Notes: generated by a model not told the origin, from the sequence alone. A stretch of 64,000 nucleotides of DNA from JADCRZ01 sp965200945 (GCA_965200945.1 OZ241749.1:868001-932000); one strand, 5' to 3'. Positions 35,478 through 45,406 are shown, counted from the first letter of the stretch. Program-made: numbers and translations.

Positions 35478-37115
35478 TTACCCGATTTTTCTTGCTGTGT
35501 TAATAACGTTGATACCCTTGAAGAGCGTGGTGGAGCAGCCGTGGGAGACGGAATTCGACTGACCGGGCTGCCCTTTCCCATCACCGAAGGCGCCGCCCAG
35601 GCGGTAATCGCTTTCGTCGGCTATGGCTCCTACGGAGTTCCAGAACTCCTGGGTGATCGCCTGGTACGATACGTCTTTTAACATGCCCACGATCTGGCCG
35701 TTCCTGATCTCATAATAGGTTTGTCCACCAAACTGAAAATTGTAACGCTGCTGGTCGATGGAGAAGGAGCCGTCGCCGATGATATAGATTCCTTTCTCCA
35801 CGTTTTTGATCATATCGTCCACGCTCAGTTTTTGTTTGCCCGGCTGCAGCGATACATTGGGCATACGCTGAAATTGAACATCGTTCCAGCTTTGCGCATA
35901 GCAGCAACCCTGCGACTGTTTGAGGCCAAGGATATGCGCCTGGTCGCGGATCACCTGGTAGTTCACCAGGATGCCATCCTTAATGATGTCCCATTTCTGG
36001 GCTTCCACACCTTCATCATCGTACCCGATCGCCCCGAGTGAACCCGGTTGAAAACGGTCGGCCACGATATTGACGAGCTTATTGCCGAAATTAAATTTTT
36101 TGGATTTCCATTTATCGAGTGTGAGGAAGCTGGTACCGGCGTAGTTGGCTTCATATCCCAGTACGCGATCCAGTTCTGTGGGATGCGCCACGGATTCGTG
36201 AATGGTGAGCCACAGATGGGAAGGATCGAGCACGAGATCGTACTTGCCCGGCTCTACCGATTTTGCTTTGCTTTTCTGGTCAACATCGTTGGTGGCCGCC
36301 TTGATGTCTTCCATGATGTCGTAGCGGTTCTTGTAGCGGGTAACGATGCCCGGTACCTTGCTGCCGGGAGTGGAGGTCAGATACTCGTATCCCATACCCA
36401 TCGGGGCACTGTACGAGTTACGCGAAGCGAAACCGCCTGTGGCCCGGTCTATTCTGGTAACGGTGAAATTCGGAGAGATGCGGAACAGGTCCTGGTCGAT
36501 ATAGGAACCCTCGGAAGTGGCGAGGTATTTCTGTTCATTGCGGGCCATGATGGCCGAGTTTACGAAGCTGGCCTTGCCCGCAACTGCCACGGCATTGGCG
36601 GCAAACAACAGATCCAGTTTTTCTTTGATAGGTACGTCGAAAGGATTTCTTTCTATCGGTGTTTTCCAGCTTACCTCTCCGAATCCTTTCTGGGGAGCGA
36701 GCTGTACAGGCGGGGCGCCGAGTTTGGAATTGGCTTTGGCCACCGCCACCGCTTTCTCGGCGATCTTTGCCATGTTCTCGCGCGTCACATCGTTGGAGGC
36801 GGCGAAACCCCAGCAGCCGTTGGCGATCACGCGGATACCGACACCGAATGATTCTGTGTTGGCAACGCCCTGCACCCGGTTCTCACGCGTAGCAACGAAC
36901 TGGTTGAGGTACCGGCCAATGCGCACATCGGTGTAGGTAGCGCCTTTGGCTTTGGCAGCGTTCAGGGCAATGTCGGCCAGCTCCTTCTTTACTTTTACAT
37001 CGATGCCGTCGTTCAGTGCCGCGGCAGGGTCGATGGAGCGGCCAAGCATGAACTCGGGCATCACAAGTGCGCCCAGGCCCATAGCCGATAACTGAAGAAA
37101 ATCTTTTCTTTTCAA
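35478..37115 (-). CDS. TldD-family metalloprotease homologue with Tat-like signal (paralogue 1)
   Basis: 545 residues, colinear with paralogue 2 (shared IGRYLNQF, APQKG.GEVSWKTPIE and LDRVLGYEAN blocks). HExxxH zinc motif at 306-311 (HESVAHPTELD). The start codon is TTG at 37115, giving MKRKDFLQLSAMGLGALV; the twin-arginine pair is Lys-Arg-Lys here, weaker than in paralogue 2, so Tat export is likely but less sure. It is the first gene of the TldD-PmbA-TldD set, with a promoter candidate 70-100 bases upstream. Confidence 0.9.
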   Translation of the reverse strand: MKRKDFLQLSAMGLGALVMPEFMLGRSIDPAAALNDGIDVKVKKELADIALNAAKAKGATYTDVRIGRYLNQFVATRENRVQGVANTESFGVGIRVIANGCWGFAASNDVTRENMAKIAEKAVAVAKANSKLGAPPVQLAPQKGFGEVSWKTPIERNPFDVPIKEKLDLLFAANAVAVAGKASFVNSAIMARNEQKYLATSEGSYIDQDLFRISPNFTVTRIDRATGGFASRNSYSAPMGMGYEYLTSTPGSKVPGIVTRYKNRYDIMEDIKAATNDVDQKSKAKSVEPGKYDLVLDPSHLWLTIHESVAHPTELDRVLGYEANYAGTSFLTLDKWKSKKFNFGNKLVNIVADRFQPGSLGAIGYDDEGVEAQKWDIIKDGILVNYQVIRDQAHILGLKQSQGCCYAQSWNDVQFQRMPNVSLQPGKQKLSVDDMIKNVEKGIYIIGDGSFSIDQQRYNFQFGGQTYYEIRNGQIVGMLKDVSYQAITQEFWNSVGAIADESDYRLGGAFGDGKGQPGQSNSVSHGCSTTLFKGINVINTARKIG

Positions 37116-37184
37116 TGGATCTTCTTTTAAGATTTATAAATAAATGTCAAATTGAAACATATTCGCAGTGAACAGGGATGAGGA

Positions 37185-37212
37185 CAAAAGTTTTAGTTGT
37201 TTGGCAGAGCAA
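37185..37212 (-). promoter_or_regulatory. Possible promoter of the TldD-PmbA-TldD set
   Basis: On the minus strand, TTG (37212-37210) and AACTTTTG (37192-37185) are separated by 17 bases. The second element matches TAnnTTTG except for its first base. The start codon follows 70 bases downstream. Confidence 0.35.
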
Positions 37213-37243
37213 TCTAACTAAAAATAGTTTCCCCCTGCCAATC

Positions 37244-39043
37244 TCACATCAATTTTTTTTCTATCCACAGACCGGACGCCGCCAATAGAAATATAATGAA
37301 AAAATATATCTTAGGAACCGGCACCCGCACCATATCCTGCCGCTCATTAGGCCCTGCTTTTATTGTGTTCCGCGTACCAAGCAAAGCGGCTGTGTGCTGA
37401 AGTTGTTCCGCTGCCTGCAACGGCATCCAGTCGCGGGCATCGTAGACAAACCAGCGGGCCGCATCCTGGCCGTTCCCTGCTGTCTGCCAGCCGGCATGGG
37501 GCCAGAACCGAGCCTGCCATTCAAATAGGGTGCGCGCATCCTGCGCATAGGCAACAGGGATGCCGGAGATCCGGTCGCCGGGCGGGGTCATCCCTTTTTC
37601 CAGCCGAACCTTTACCGGCCCCCCCGCAACGGGCAGGACGGGGGAAAAGCTCCAGGCGGCAGTTTCATCCCGCTGCCTGATCGCCTTGCGGATGAGCAAC
37701 GACCAGAAACCGGCATATCTCTTTTCTTTTCCGGCCAGCAGCCAGCTGTAAGTATTGTTGAGCGTAGAGAGCACCACTTTACCGCGACCCGAAAGTGCGC
37801 TGCTGACGACTGAACCGCTTTTATTACTTTCCACCAGCGACTGTGTTTCCGGCTGCGGGCGGATGAAGAGCGGTTCTTCGGTGATCCACTCGGCCGTGTC
37901 GGTCACTACGTCGTTGATGTACAGGGGCAGTGTACGTTCTGCGCTGTCGTGGGTCTGAACAAGCGGAAAAGAAGCGGCATAAAAAGATCGCGGAAGCAGG
38001 CTGTCGGCCCGGATGATCAGTCCGAGTCCCTTCTGCGATACCTGGTTCGATATGGTCTGGTATTCGGCAGGCTGCAACAGTGAAAGCGATGCAGGATCGC
38101 TGAGCAAAAGATCGAAGCGTTGCAGGAAAGAAGCGGTGATTGTCTGCGTGGCACCTTTATCAGCATTTACCGTCAGGCGGTTGAACTTGTTCGTAGAGAT
38201 GCGGGTTCTTACATCGACTTCATATCCGTGCGTGGACAGCCATGATTTGAGGAACTTGTTCTCAAAATCCGGCGACGAAGCAAGCATCAGGATCCGGATC
38301 TCCGTGGAACTGTCTACCTGCACCGGCAGCCGTTCTTTCTCGATCGTATCCGTTCCCGCCAGCGCCGTTAGTTCATACAGGGCATTGCCTGCAAATTTCG
38401 GAACGGTCGACAGCGAAAAAGCCGTGTCGGTGGCAGCTCCGATCAGCACTGAATCGAGCGTGGCCTGTAATCCGCCCAGTGAAAGTTTTACCGGTTTTTT
38501 TGTCGTGTTTTGAAACCGCCCCTGCACAACCAGGTCGTCGCCTTTTTTGAGTGTGCCCGTCCAATGAACAGCGGTGATCCCGGATGCGGTTTTTGCCGGA
38601 TGAAAAATGAAATCGCCATGACCGGCCTGGGCTGCTTCCGCAGGCGTAAATCCCCAACCGAACACATGCACCGGCTGGCAGTTTTGAAAGATGGTGTGCA
38701 GGGAATCAGGATCGTCGATGATAGCGTAAGATATAGAAGGCGGCAGCTTCAGATCAGATCCGGCCGAAAAAACAGCCGGCGGTTTTTCAAACTGCGATAA
38801 AAATTGCTTGAGACTGTCGGTGCTGTATCCACGGGTAATGATCACGGCAACTTTACCGTTCTCCTTCAGGGAGCTTTTCTGATAGGTCAGTGGCAATGCG
38901 ATCGCAGCGAGTGCAGCTGTCATCAGCAGACTGGCCACAATCCGGAAAGTGAGGCGCAGCCTGTTTTGCCGTCGCGCTTCTACCCAGATCAGGAAAGCCA
39001 GCAACAACAGGCAGCACACCATTACAAAAAGGGTCCAGCTCAT
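37244..39043 (-). CDS. Membrane protein of the MoxR/BatA operon, 599 residues
   Basis: Two membrane helices near the N-terminus (about 2-20 and 33-53) and one at the C-terminus (about 578-595) flank a large extracytoplasmic part with beta-sandwich-like segments (VVQGRFQNTTKKPVKLSLGG) and a glutamine-amidotransferase-like stretch (YEVDVRTRISTNKFN, LLLSDPASLSLL). It has no catalytic motif I can name. It is the last of five same-strand genes (moxR, DUF58, BatA-like, DUF4175-like, this one), an arrangement typical of Bacteroidota envelope-stress clusters. Confidence 0.8.
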   Translation of the reverse strand: MSWTLFVMVCCLLLLAFLIWVEARRQNRLRLTFRIVASLLMTAALAAIALPLTYQKSSLKENGKVAVIITRGYSTDSLKQFLSQFEKPPAVFSAGSDLKLPPSISYAIIDDPDSLHTIFQNCQPVHVFGWGFTPAEAAQAGHGDFIFHPAKTASGITAVHWTGTLKKGDDLVVQGRFQNTTKKPVKLSLGGLQATLDSVLIGAATDTAFSLSTVPKFAGNALYELTALAGTDTIEKERLPVQVDSSTEIRILMLASSPDFENKFLKSWLSTHGYEVDVRTRISTNKFNRLTVNADKGATQTITASFLQRFDLLLSDPASLSLLQPAEYQTISNQVSQKGLGLIIRADSLLPRSFYAASFPLVQTHDSAERTLPLYINDVVTDTAEWITEEPLFIRPQPETQSLVESNKSGSVVSSALSGRGKVVLSTLNNTYSWLLAGKEKRYAGFWSLLIRKAIRQRDETAAWSFSPVLPVAGGPVKVRLEKGMTPPGDRISGIPVAYAQDARTLFEWQARFWPHAGWQTAGNGQDAARWFVYDARDWMPLQAAEQLQHTAALLGTRNTIKAGPNERQDMVRVPVPKIYFFIIFLLAASGLWIEKKLM

Positions 39044-39046
39044 AGA

Positions 39047-41170
39047 TCAGCGGTTGGAATGGAGGTTGAGGAAATACTGCTGCGACAACTGTTGCCGGAT
39101 GCCGGCCCGCTGCGCACCCGGTGATTTGGAGATAGCGGTGATCATGGACTGGATGCCTTTCACTGCCAGATTGAGGTCGGGGATCGAACGACTGTTTCCC
39201 TGCGGCGGTGATAAGACCCTTTTCATCGCTTCAAAAGAAGACAGGTAGAGAGAAGGTTTGGCGGCGGCCTGCGTGCCGAGTTGACTGGCAGCTGCCTGAA
39301 GCACTTTTCTGCCGGATACGGACAGGCTTTGATCCGACTTCATTCCTTCAAGGAGTCCGGCAGCCTGGCGGAGATCCTCTTCTACAGCCCGGTCGGTGTG
39401 CATGGTTTGCTGATTGTCTGGTTGGGTGATCTTGCTCAGGTCTCCCGTCAGTCTTTTTTCCGGTTTCAGTGGGGTGGTCTTATAAGCCGCTTTGGCAACG
39501 TACGAGCGTGATTGCTGTTGCAGGTCTTTCAGCAGGCGCAGCGCCTTGTATTCATATACCAGGGCATCCTGCGGTTTGTACAGGCGCAGCTGCAGCTCCG
39601 CTTTCCACATTTCGGAAAGTGTGGCTTTGAGCTGTTCTTTCAATTTGGGATCGAAAAAAGTGGCGTCTTCCGCGTTGTCGTGTTTGTGTGTGAACTCCTC
39701 AATGATCTTGGTGGGATCTCCGAATACCGTTTCCGTGTGATCGCCGTCATCGTCGTGGTGGGCGCCGATCTCGTTATCGGTTTCTTCGCCCAGGAATTTG
39801 CCATAGCGAAGGCGCAACAGTTTCTGGTCGATGCCGAGGTTGTTACTTTTTGCATTGAAGCCGGTAGCGGTGATCGTATCGCGGTCTTTCAGCAGCTGCT
39901 CGGTTTCGATGATGATCTGGCGCTGGCTCCGGAAATAGTCCAGCTTCAGGTTCACGCCGTTGGTGAGTCCTTCTATGTCCATGAGTTCGGTGGTGTCGGG
40001 CAAGGTGATGATGTAGATATCTGACCGGTTCTCCTGGCGGTGATTGTCGACGGCACTCACATAGTAATAGAGTTCGTCACCCGGTTTCATGCCCAGCTGA
40101 TCGAGGTTGAGTGTTTTCTGAACCCGGCTTTCCCGCCCTGCCGAAAAATCCGGAAAGGCGATGCGCTGCTCCTTGAACTTCACTGCTTCGCCGCTGCCGC
40201 TGGCAATGGTGGCCGTAATATAGGAATTGCTGACGCCGAAATCGTCGCCGACTGTCACTTTCAGAGGCACCTGTTTTGAAGCCCCGAGTTCGAGGGTCGT
40301 GTATTGCTTGGGTGCTACGATATGGATCGAAGGGGGCTGGTCTTTGAGCAGATCGATCATGTACATTTCGGAGATCTTGCCCCTTATTTTTACCTGATAA
40401 AATCCGGGACCGAGCAGCGTTTTATGAAGGGTCCATTCGGTATGTGCATCGTTCATAGCTTGCATCGCAACAGTTTCCCTGTCATTGAAGATCAGTGACA
40501 GGGAATCAAGGGCTGTGTTGGTAGAAACCTTCCAGTCTCCCCTGGTGCCTTCTATTGCCTGGATGGTGAAGTTTGATTGCTGGTGCACAGCTTCACCGGT
40601 ATAGGAGGGAGGTGTGAGCAAGAGCGACACGCCTGTAACCGAGGCCGGTCTGACCTCTTTGGGCCCCGACGCCGGGGATGAACCGATGACCTGGTTCTGG
40701 TCGTGGTGGAAATATTTCTGGAACGGGATTGCCTTTATTGTAATTGCCAGTACTCCTGCGACCAGCAGTACCAGCCAGGCCCTTGTGAATTTCAGATCCT
40801 GCAATGGAGGCAGCCCGGTCCGGCTGATCGCATCTTCCAGCCGGTTTACCTGTAACTGTTCAAGCAGGCTGAGAGAGGTGACCGGTCTCAACAAAAGCTG
40901 AACGCTTTCTTGGAGTTGAGGCAGGCTACGGTTCAGGTGCCGGGCTGTTTCTTCGCGGGAGATGATCCAGAAACGATGCCGCCAGCCAAGGAGTGCGAAG
41001 GTGAGGATCTCCGCCAGTATCGGGATCCAGTTGGAGCCGGTAAATAAAAATTCTGTGAGCAATGAAACAAGAAAACCGATGGAAAGGGCATACAACAAGT
41101 CTGATACCAGGAAGGTAAGCATCCTTCTTCTCCGTACTTTTTCGATCAAACTTTTACCTGTCAATTCCAT
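39047..41170 (-). CDS. DUF4175-like membrane protein of the MoxR operon
   Basis: 707 residues. Start at the ATG at 41170, which overlaps the stop of the BatA-like gene by one base (TAATG); an open extension to 41365 would lie inside that gene. Two helices near the N-terminus (about 22-60) and one near residue 130-147 anchor it; the rest is a large periplasmic region with Ig-like segments (LLLTPPSYTGEAVHQQSN) and coiled coil with many Gln/Lys (about 560-690). The DUF4175 label is by size, topology and context, not by a decisive motif. Confidence 0.78.
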   Translation of the reverse strand: MELTGKSLIEKVRRRRMLTFLVSDLLYALSIGFLVSLLTEFLFTGSNWIPILAEILTFALLGWRHRFWIISREETARHLNRSLPQLQESVQLLLRPVTSLSLLEQLQVNRLEDAISRTGLPPLQDLKFTRAWLVLLVAGVLAITIKAIPFQKYFHHDQNQVIGSSPASGPKEVRPASVTGVSLLLTPPSYTGEAVHQQSNFTIQAIEGTRGDWKVSTNTALDSLSLIFNDRETVAMQAMNDAHTEWTLHKTLLGPGFYQVKIRGKISEMYMIDLLKDQPPSIHIVAPKQYTTLELGASKQVPLKVTVGDDFGVSNSYITATIASGSGEAVKFKEQRIAFPDFSAGRESRVQKTLNLDQLGMKPGDELYYYVSAVDNHRQENRSDIYIITLPDTTELMDIEGLTNGVNLKLDYFRSQRQIIIETEQLLKDRDTITATGFNAKSNNLGIDQKLLRLRYGKFLGEETDNEIGAHHDDDGDHTETVFGDPTKIIEEFTHKHDNAEDATFFDPKLKEQLKATLSEMWKAELQLRLYKPQDALVYEYKALRLLKDLQQQSRSYVAKAAYKTTPLKPEKRLTGDLSKITQPDNQQTMHTDRAVEEDLRQAAGLLEGMKSDQSLSVSGRKVLQAAASQLGTQAAAKPSLYLSSFEAMKRVLSPPQGNSRSIPDLNLAVKGIQSMITAISKSPGAQRAGIRQQLSQQYFLNLHSNR

Positions 41171-42690
41171 TACGATGGTTTTTCTGTTTTCTTCCGGAAG
41201 GTAAGAATTCTCTCCAGCAGCAGGATCAGGAAGGCGGCGATCCAGAGCGGTTTGGCCAGGTCTGTTCTTTCTCCGGCGAGAAGTGTCGTTCCGGAAGCTG
41301 CAGTCTTTATAATTTCCGGCTCTGATTGTTGAGGATCTATCCTGCGTGTATCCTGACGTACCCAATCTTTATTGTGATCGTTCTCCTCCAGCAGCCGCAT
41401 CAACCACACAGGAAACCGGTTGCTCCAGGGCAGATCGTTCCATTGCGGATTGAAATGCGTATACAGGCGGTATAAATGCCCCGTGCCCTGATCGCTTTTT
41501 GTAAGAAGTGGATTGCCGAACCCATCCTGCCACAAAGCAACCTGAAAAGAGGTGGCGGAGCTATCGGCCACCAGTTTATAGACAGACACCGGTTCCGCAT
41601 TGCTCTGCCGGTCGGCTTCCACGATCCAGGAACGAACCGGTTTCGGGTTGCCTGCCTGGTACCGTAAAACATGGTCTGCTTTAACTGAAGGCGGAAGCGG
41701 TTTGTCGGACAGCCAGAAGATCCAGTCGGGCCTGCCGGTTATTTGAGTCGGAACACCCACTCTTTTTATTTCCATCCGCCTTTGCGCATACTGACCGATG
41801 GCCCGGAGTGCCGCCTGCAAATAGTTGGCATCGGCCACAAAGGTATCTGTATAAATGATCATCCGCTTGGTAGCGGTGTCGATCTCCACAGCCGTCTGAT
41901 CCAAGGCACCTGTATCCGATGGCGCCAGTAACATCCTTCCCTGATCAAACCTGACCTGGTAACCGGCCGCAGCGGGGCGGGTCGCTGAAACGGTACGCAC
42001 CTGGTATTGCAGCGCATCCGGACTGCTGACAGCTTCCAGTATGCGGATAGAGTCGGCCGCAGCAAGCTGTGCTCCGGCCAGCCGGCGATGGCTGGAATCG
42101 GCCGTCGTAAAAGTTTGCCAGTGAAGTTGGAGTGAAAGTTGGGGCCGCGGCCCGCGAAAAGCGTTGAGGCGGTTGGGGGTGTAGAGGTAAACGGGAAGGG
42201 TGACAGGTACCTGCTTTTGAAGTGGCCGGAGTAAGCCCCAGTAAGACACCGTATCATTTGTGTGAATGGTATCTTTCAATGCAGCCAATTCCGCTTTATT
42301 CAACCGGGTAAATTCTTTTTCAAAATAACGAACCTGCATTCCCGCTGCGATCAGGGAATCTATCTGCGGCCGGAAATGCCGGTAAGCCTGGGCAGCGGTC
42401 TCTTTATCCAGCACGATCCACCCTTTTTGCTGTGATTCTGGGGGGGTGCTGGTCCTGAAGGGGCCGGCAAGCAGGGAAGCAAGGAGGAGAATGACCAGGC
42501 AGCGGAGCAGGAGCAGGAGTATATCCCGCAATTGCAGGCTGCGGGCGCGTTGTCGCGAGCTTTCGACGAGCAGCGCCACGCTGCCGATCTTCAGGGTTTT
42601 GCCTTCGCGGATGTTCCACAAATGGATCACCAACGGGACTAATATACCCGCGGCCGCCAGCATCCACATTGGTTGTACGAACTGAAGCAA
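41170..42690 (-). CDS. BatA-type N-terminal membrane domain protein
   Basis: 506 residues. The N-terminus MLQFVQPMWMLAAAGILVPL is the characteristic BatA (aerotolerance) opening, with helices at about 8-25 and 55-76 and a third at the C-terminus (PLWIAAFLILLLERILTF). The start codon is TTG at 42690; the next in-frame ATG (residue 8) would break the family N-terminus. The middle domain is extracytoplasmic, with no intact vWA MIDAS motif seen. The start lies three bases past the DUF58 stop. Confidence 0.85.
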   Translation of the reverse strand: MLQFVQPMWMLAAAGILVPLVIHLWNIREGKTLKIGSVALLVESSRQRARSLQLRDILLLLLRCLVILLLASLLAGPFRTSTPPESQQKGWIVLDKETAAQAYRHFRPQIDSLIAAGMQVRYFEKEFTRLNKAELAALKDTIHTNDTVSYWGLLRPLQKQVPVTLPVYLYTPNRLNAFRGPRPQLSLQLHWQTFTTADSSHRRLAGAQLAAADSIRILEAVSSPDALQYQVRTVSATRPAAAGYQVRFDQGRMLLAPSDTGALDQTAVEIDTATKRMIIYTDTFVADANYLQAALRAIGQYAQRRMEIKRVGVPTQITGRPDWIFWLSDKPLPPSVKADHVLRYQAGNPKPVRSWIVEADRQSNAEPVSVYKLVADSSATSFQVALWQDGFGNPLLTKSDQGTGHLYRLYTHFNPQWNDLPWSNRFPVWLMRLLEENDHNKDWVRQDTRRIDPQQSEPEIIKTAASGTTLLAGERTDLAKPLWIAAFLILLLERILTFRKKTEKPS

Positions 42691-42693
42691 ATC

Positions 42694-43581
42694 TTATGAT
42701 CTTGATTTGTTCCGCTGATTGAGAAAATCCCGTAAAGCCTGGTCGAGAGGCTGGTCGAGATTCATCAGCCGGTAAAAAATATTTTTGTCGAGCAGCTGCC
42801 CTCTTTTCACACTCAGATATTCCTGCAGCTTCTGCTGATAGATCTTCCGCGTCTGCGACTGGTCCGTCCGTACGATCTGTCCGGTTTCCAGGTCCTCGAG
42901 CGCGGTGTATCCCTTGAAATCAAGTTCCTGCTCGTTGCGGGCAAGCAGGTGAAACACCAGGATCTCGTGTCGGTAGGTTGCCAGTGTATCCAGCATTTGC
43001 ATGATCTCGCCGTTCTGCTCATACAGATCGGTGATAAAAACCACCATTTCTTTTTTCCGGGCGGCGGCAAAAAAGTTCTTGTACTGAACCGGGTCAGTGA
43101 ATTGCCCACCGGCTTCAACAGACTCAAGCTGGTGATAGATGCGGGCCATGTGCTGGTGCTCCTGTCGCGAGGCAAGGGAATAGAGGCTGCCTTCCCGGCA
43201 AACATAAAGCCCGACCGCATCGCCCTGCAGATGGCAGAGATAGGCCAGCGAAGCAGCCAGATAACGAGCGTAGCCGATCTTGCTGACGCCCTGGTCGCTG
43301 TGGTTCATGGAGCCGCTGGCATCGATCACCAGCCTCACCGAAATGCTCGTTTCGATTTCCGATTCCCTGATGTAATACCGGTCCGACCGGCCATACATTT
43401 TCCAGTCGAGCCACCGCAGATCGTCGCCGGGCTGGTAGCTGCGGTACTGGCTGAATTCCAGTCCGGGCCCTTTTACCGTGCTTTTGTTGATGCCCGACAT
43501 AAAGCCATCGATCGCCGTTTTGGCAGCGAGCGACAGGTCTTTGATCGACATCAGCACTTTGGGATCGAGTAGGCGGCTCAT
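42694..43581 (-). CDS. DUF58 / vWA-like protein of the MoxR operon
   Basis: 295 residues. The DUF58 signature DDLRWLDWKMYGRSDRYY (about 53-70) precedes a vWA-type MIDAS motif, VIDASGSM (85-92). DUF58 proteins usually act with a MoxR AAA+ ATPase that remodels or loads them with metal. The start ATG follows one base after the moxR stop, so the pair is co-translated. Confidence 0.92.
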   Translation of the reverse strand: MSRLLDPKVLMSIKDLSLAAKTAIDGFMSGINKSTVKGPGLEFSQYRSYQPGDDLRWLDWKMYGRSDRYYIRESEIETSISVRLVIDASGSMNHSDQGVSKIGYARYLAASLAYLCHLQGDAVGLYVCREGSLYSLASRQEHQHMARIYHQLESVEAGGQFTDPVQYKNFFAAARKKEMVVFITDLYEQNGEIMQMLDTLATYRHEILVFHLLARNEQELDFKGYTALEDLETGQIVRTDQSQTRKIYQQKLQEYLSVKRGQLLDKNIFYRLMNLDQPLDQALRDFLNQRNKSRS

Positions 43582-43582
43582 A

Positions 43583-44581
43583 TCAGCGTAAAACTGTTTT
43601 GGTTCGTTCCACCGCTTTGATCAGTTCAGCGGTCGCATCGTCCGAAGTAATGTTCTCTGCGTCGGCCTTGAAGTTGAGCAGAATGCGGTGCCTCAGCACG
43701 GGAAAGATCATCGAATGAATGTCTTCCATCACCACTGCATAGCGTCCTTTCAGCAGCGCACGCGCCTTGGCCGTAAGGATAAGGGCTTGTCCGGCCCGCG
43801 GCCCGGCTCCCCAGCGAACCCATTCCTTTACATAGGCGACCGTTGTGGTATCGGGGCGCGTAGCCCGGATAAGCTGACTGATATATTGCACGAGGTCATC
43901 GCTGATGGTCACTTCCCGCACCAGCGACTGCAGCCGCTGGATCTCTTCGGCGCCGAGCACCGGCTCTACGGTTACCTTGCGGCTGCCGGTGGTGTAGCTC
44001 AGTACCCTTACTTCTTCCTGCTCGGTCGGATAGCCGATCTTTACGTAGAGCAGGAAGCGGTCGAGCTGGGCTTCAGGCAGGGGGTAGGTACCCGCCTGCT
44101 CGATCGGGTTCTGGGTAGCAAGGATGAAGAAGGGCCGGTCGAGGGGGTAGGTCTGGCCCGCATAGGTGACCTCGAATTCCTGCATGGCTTCCAGCAGGGC
44201 CGATTGTGTTTTTGGTGGCGTACGGTTGATCTCGTCGGCCAGCAGAATGTTGGCGAAGATGGGTCCTTTGTTGAATTTGAAAAAGCGTTTGCCGGTCACG
44301 TGGTCTTCTTCCAGGATCTCCGTGCCGATGATGTCGGTCGGCATCAGGTCGGGCGTGAACTGGATGCGGCGGAAACCCAGGTGAAGCGCCTGCGACAGCG
44401 TGCGTACCATCAGGGTTTTGGCCAGGCCCGGAACGCCTTCCAGCAGGCAATGGCCGCCGGCCAGCAATGCAACGATGATCTCTTCCAGGATCTGGTCCTG
44501 GCCTACAATGACTTTCTGAATTTCCTGTTTTAGTCCGGCGAGTTTTGATAACAGCTGTGTAACCTCTTTTTCAGCGTCCAA
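43583..44581 (-). CDS. MoxR-family AAA+ ATPase
   Basis: 332 residues; chaperone-like ATPase of the MoxR branch. Walker A is EGVPGLAKT (48-56), Walker B ILLADEINRTPPKTQSALLE (about 112-131), and FILATQNPIEQAGTYPLPEA holds sensor 1. The start is a TTG at 44581, giving MDAEKEVTQLLSKL; no ATG lies upstream in frame. It heads the leftward five-gene operon and is divergent from the DUF4159 gene. Confidence 0.94.
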   Translation of the reverse strand: MDAEKEVTQLLSKLAGLKQEIQKVIVGQDQILEEIIVALLAGGHCLLEGVPGLAKTLMVRTLSQALHLGFRRIQFTPDLMPTDIIGTEILEEDHVTGKRFFKFNKGPIFANILLADEINRTPPKTQSALLEAMQEFEVTYAGQTYPLDRPFFILATQNPIEQAGTYPLPEAQLDRFLLYVKIGYPTEQEEVRVLSYTTGSRKVTVEPVLGAEEIQRLQSLVREVTISDDLVQYISQLIRATRPDTTTVAYVKEWVRWGAGPRAGQALILTAKARALLKGRYAVVMEDIHSMIFPVLRHRILLNFKADAENITSDDATAELIKAVERTKTVLR

Positions 44582-44774
44582 AGCAGTATATTTATATTAA
44601 ATTAATAATCATTCTGGATTTAACTACAGGCGGGCAAAGGTTTATAATTGTCATAGTTACACCTAAATTTCTTTCCTGCCTGCAGCAGTGGGAAATTTTT
44701 ATTAATTATTTTCACATTTGATAATTTGCTATCATTGTTCGCCGCATCGGTCAGGCAGGAGATATTGAGCACCC

Positions 44775-45398
44775 ATGGACAGATCAAAATTCACTTTCAC
44801 AAGATTGCGCTATCATTCGGGCGACTGGGATACCGACCAGCGCATGCCGGCCAACCTGCTGAATTCCCTCATTGAATATACCACGCTGCCCGTGAGCCTG
44901 CAGGAAAAGGTGGTTGACCTGGGCAGCCAGGAACTGTTCCGGTACCCGTTCTGTTATCTGAGCGGGCACAAACTGGTGCAATTCGACAAGCAGGAAGCCG
45001 CCAATTTCAAGACCTACGTGCAGAACGGCGGGTTCGTGTTTGCCGACGACTGCAACCACGACATCGACGGGCTTTTCGCCAAATCGTTCGAGACGCAGAT
45101 GAACGCGCTCTTTGGCGTGGGCGCCCTCAAAAAGATCCCCAACCAGCACCCCCTGTACCGTTCTTTCTTCCAGTTCGACAAAGGTCCGCCCACCACCTCC
45201 TTCGAGCTCAACGGCTGGGGCGACGACCTTGTGCACGACTACCTCAAAGCCATCGAGATCAACGGCCGCATCGCCGTGCTGTACAGTAACAAAGACTACG
45301 GCTGTGAATGGGACTACGACTTCCGCAACAAACGCTTCCTCGCCGAAGACAATACCAAGTTCGGGATGAATATTATTATGTATGCGATGAATTCGTGA
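44775..45398 (+). CDS. DUF4159 protein
   Basis: 207 residues. FTFTRLRYHSGDWDTDQRMP at the N-terminus and YVQNGGFVFADDCNHDIDGL in the middle are the DUF4159 pattern, an alpha/beta glutamine-amidotransferase-like fold. HPLYRSFFQFDKGPP and GCEWDYDF are further family blocks. Function unknown; DUF4159 genes are often found with MoxR/BatA genes, and here it is divergent from moxR with 193 bases between starts. Confidence 0.88.
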   Translation: MDRSKFTFTRLRYHSGDWDTDQRMPANLLNSLIEYTTLPVSLQEKVVDLGSQELFRYPFCYLSGHKLVQFDKQEAANFKTYVQNGGFVFADDCNHDIDGLFAKSFETQMNALFGVGALKKIPNQHPLYRSFFQFDKGPPTTSFELNGWGDDLVHDYLKAIEINGRIAVLYSNKDYGCEWDYDFRNKRFLAEDNTKFGMNIIMYAMNS

Positions 45399-45406
45399 GT
45401 CGATGA

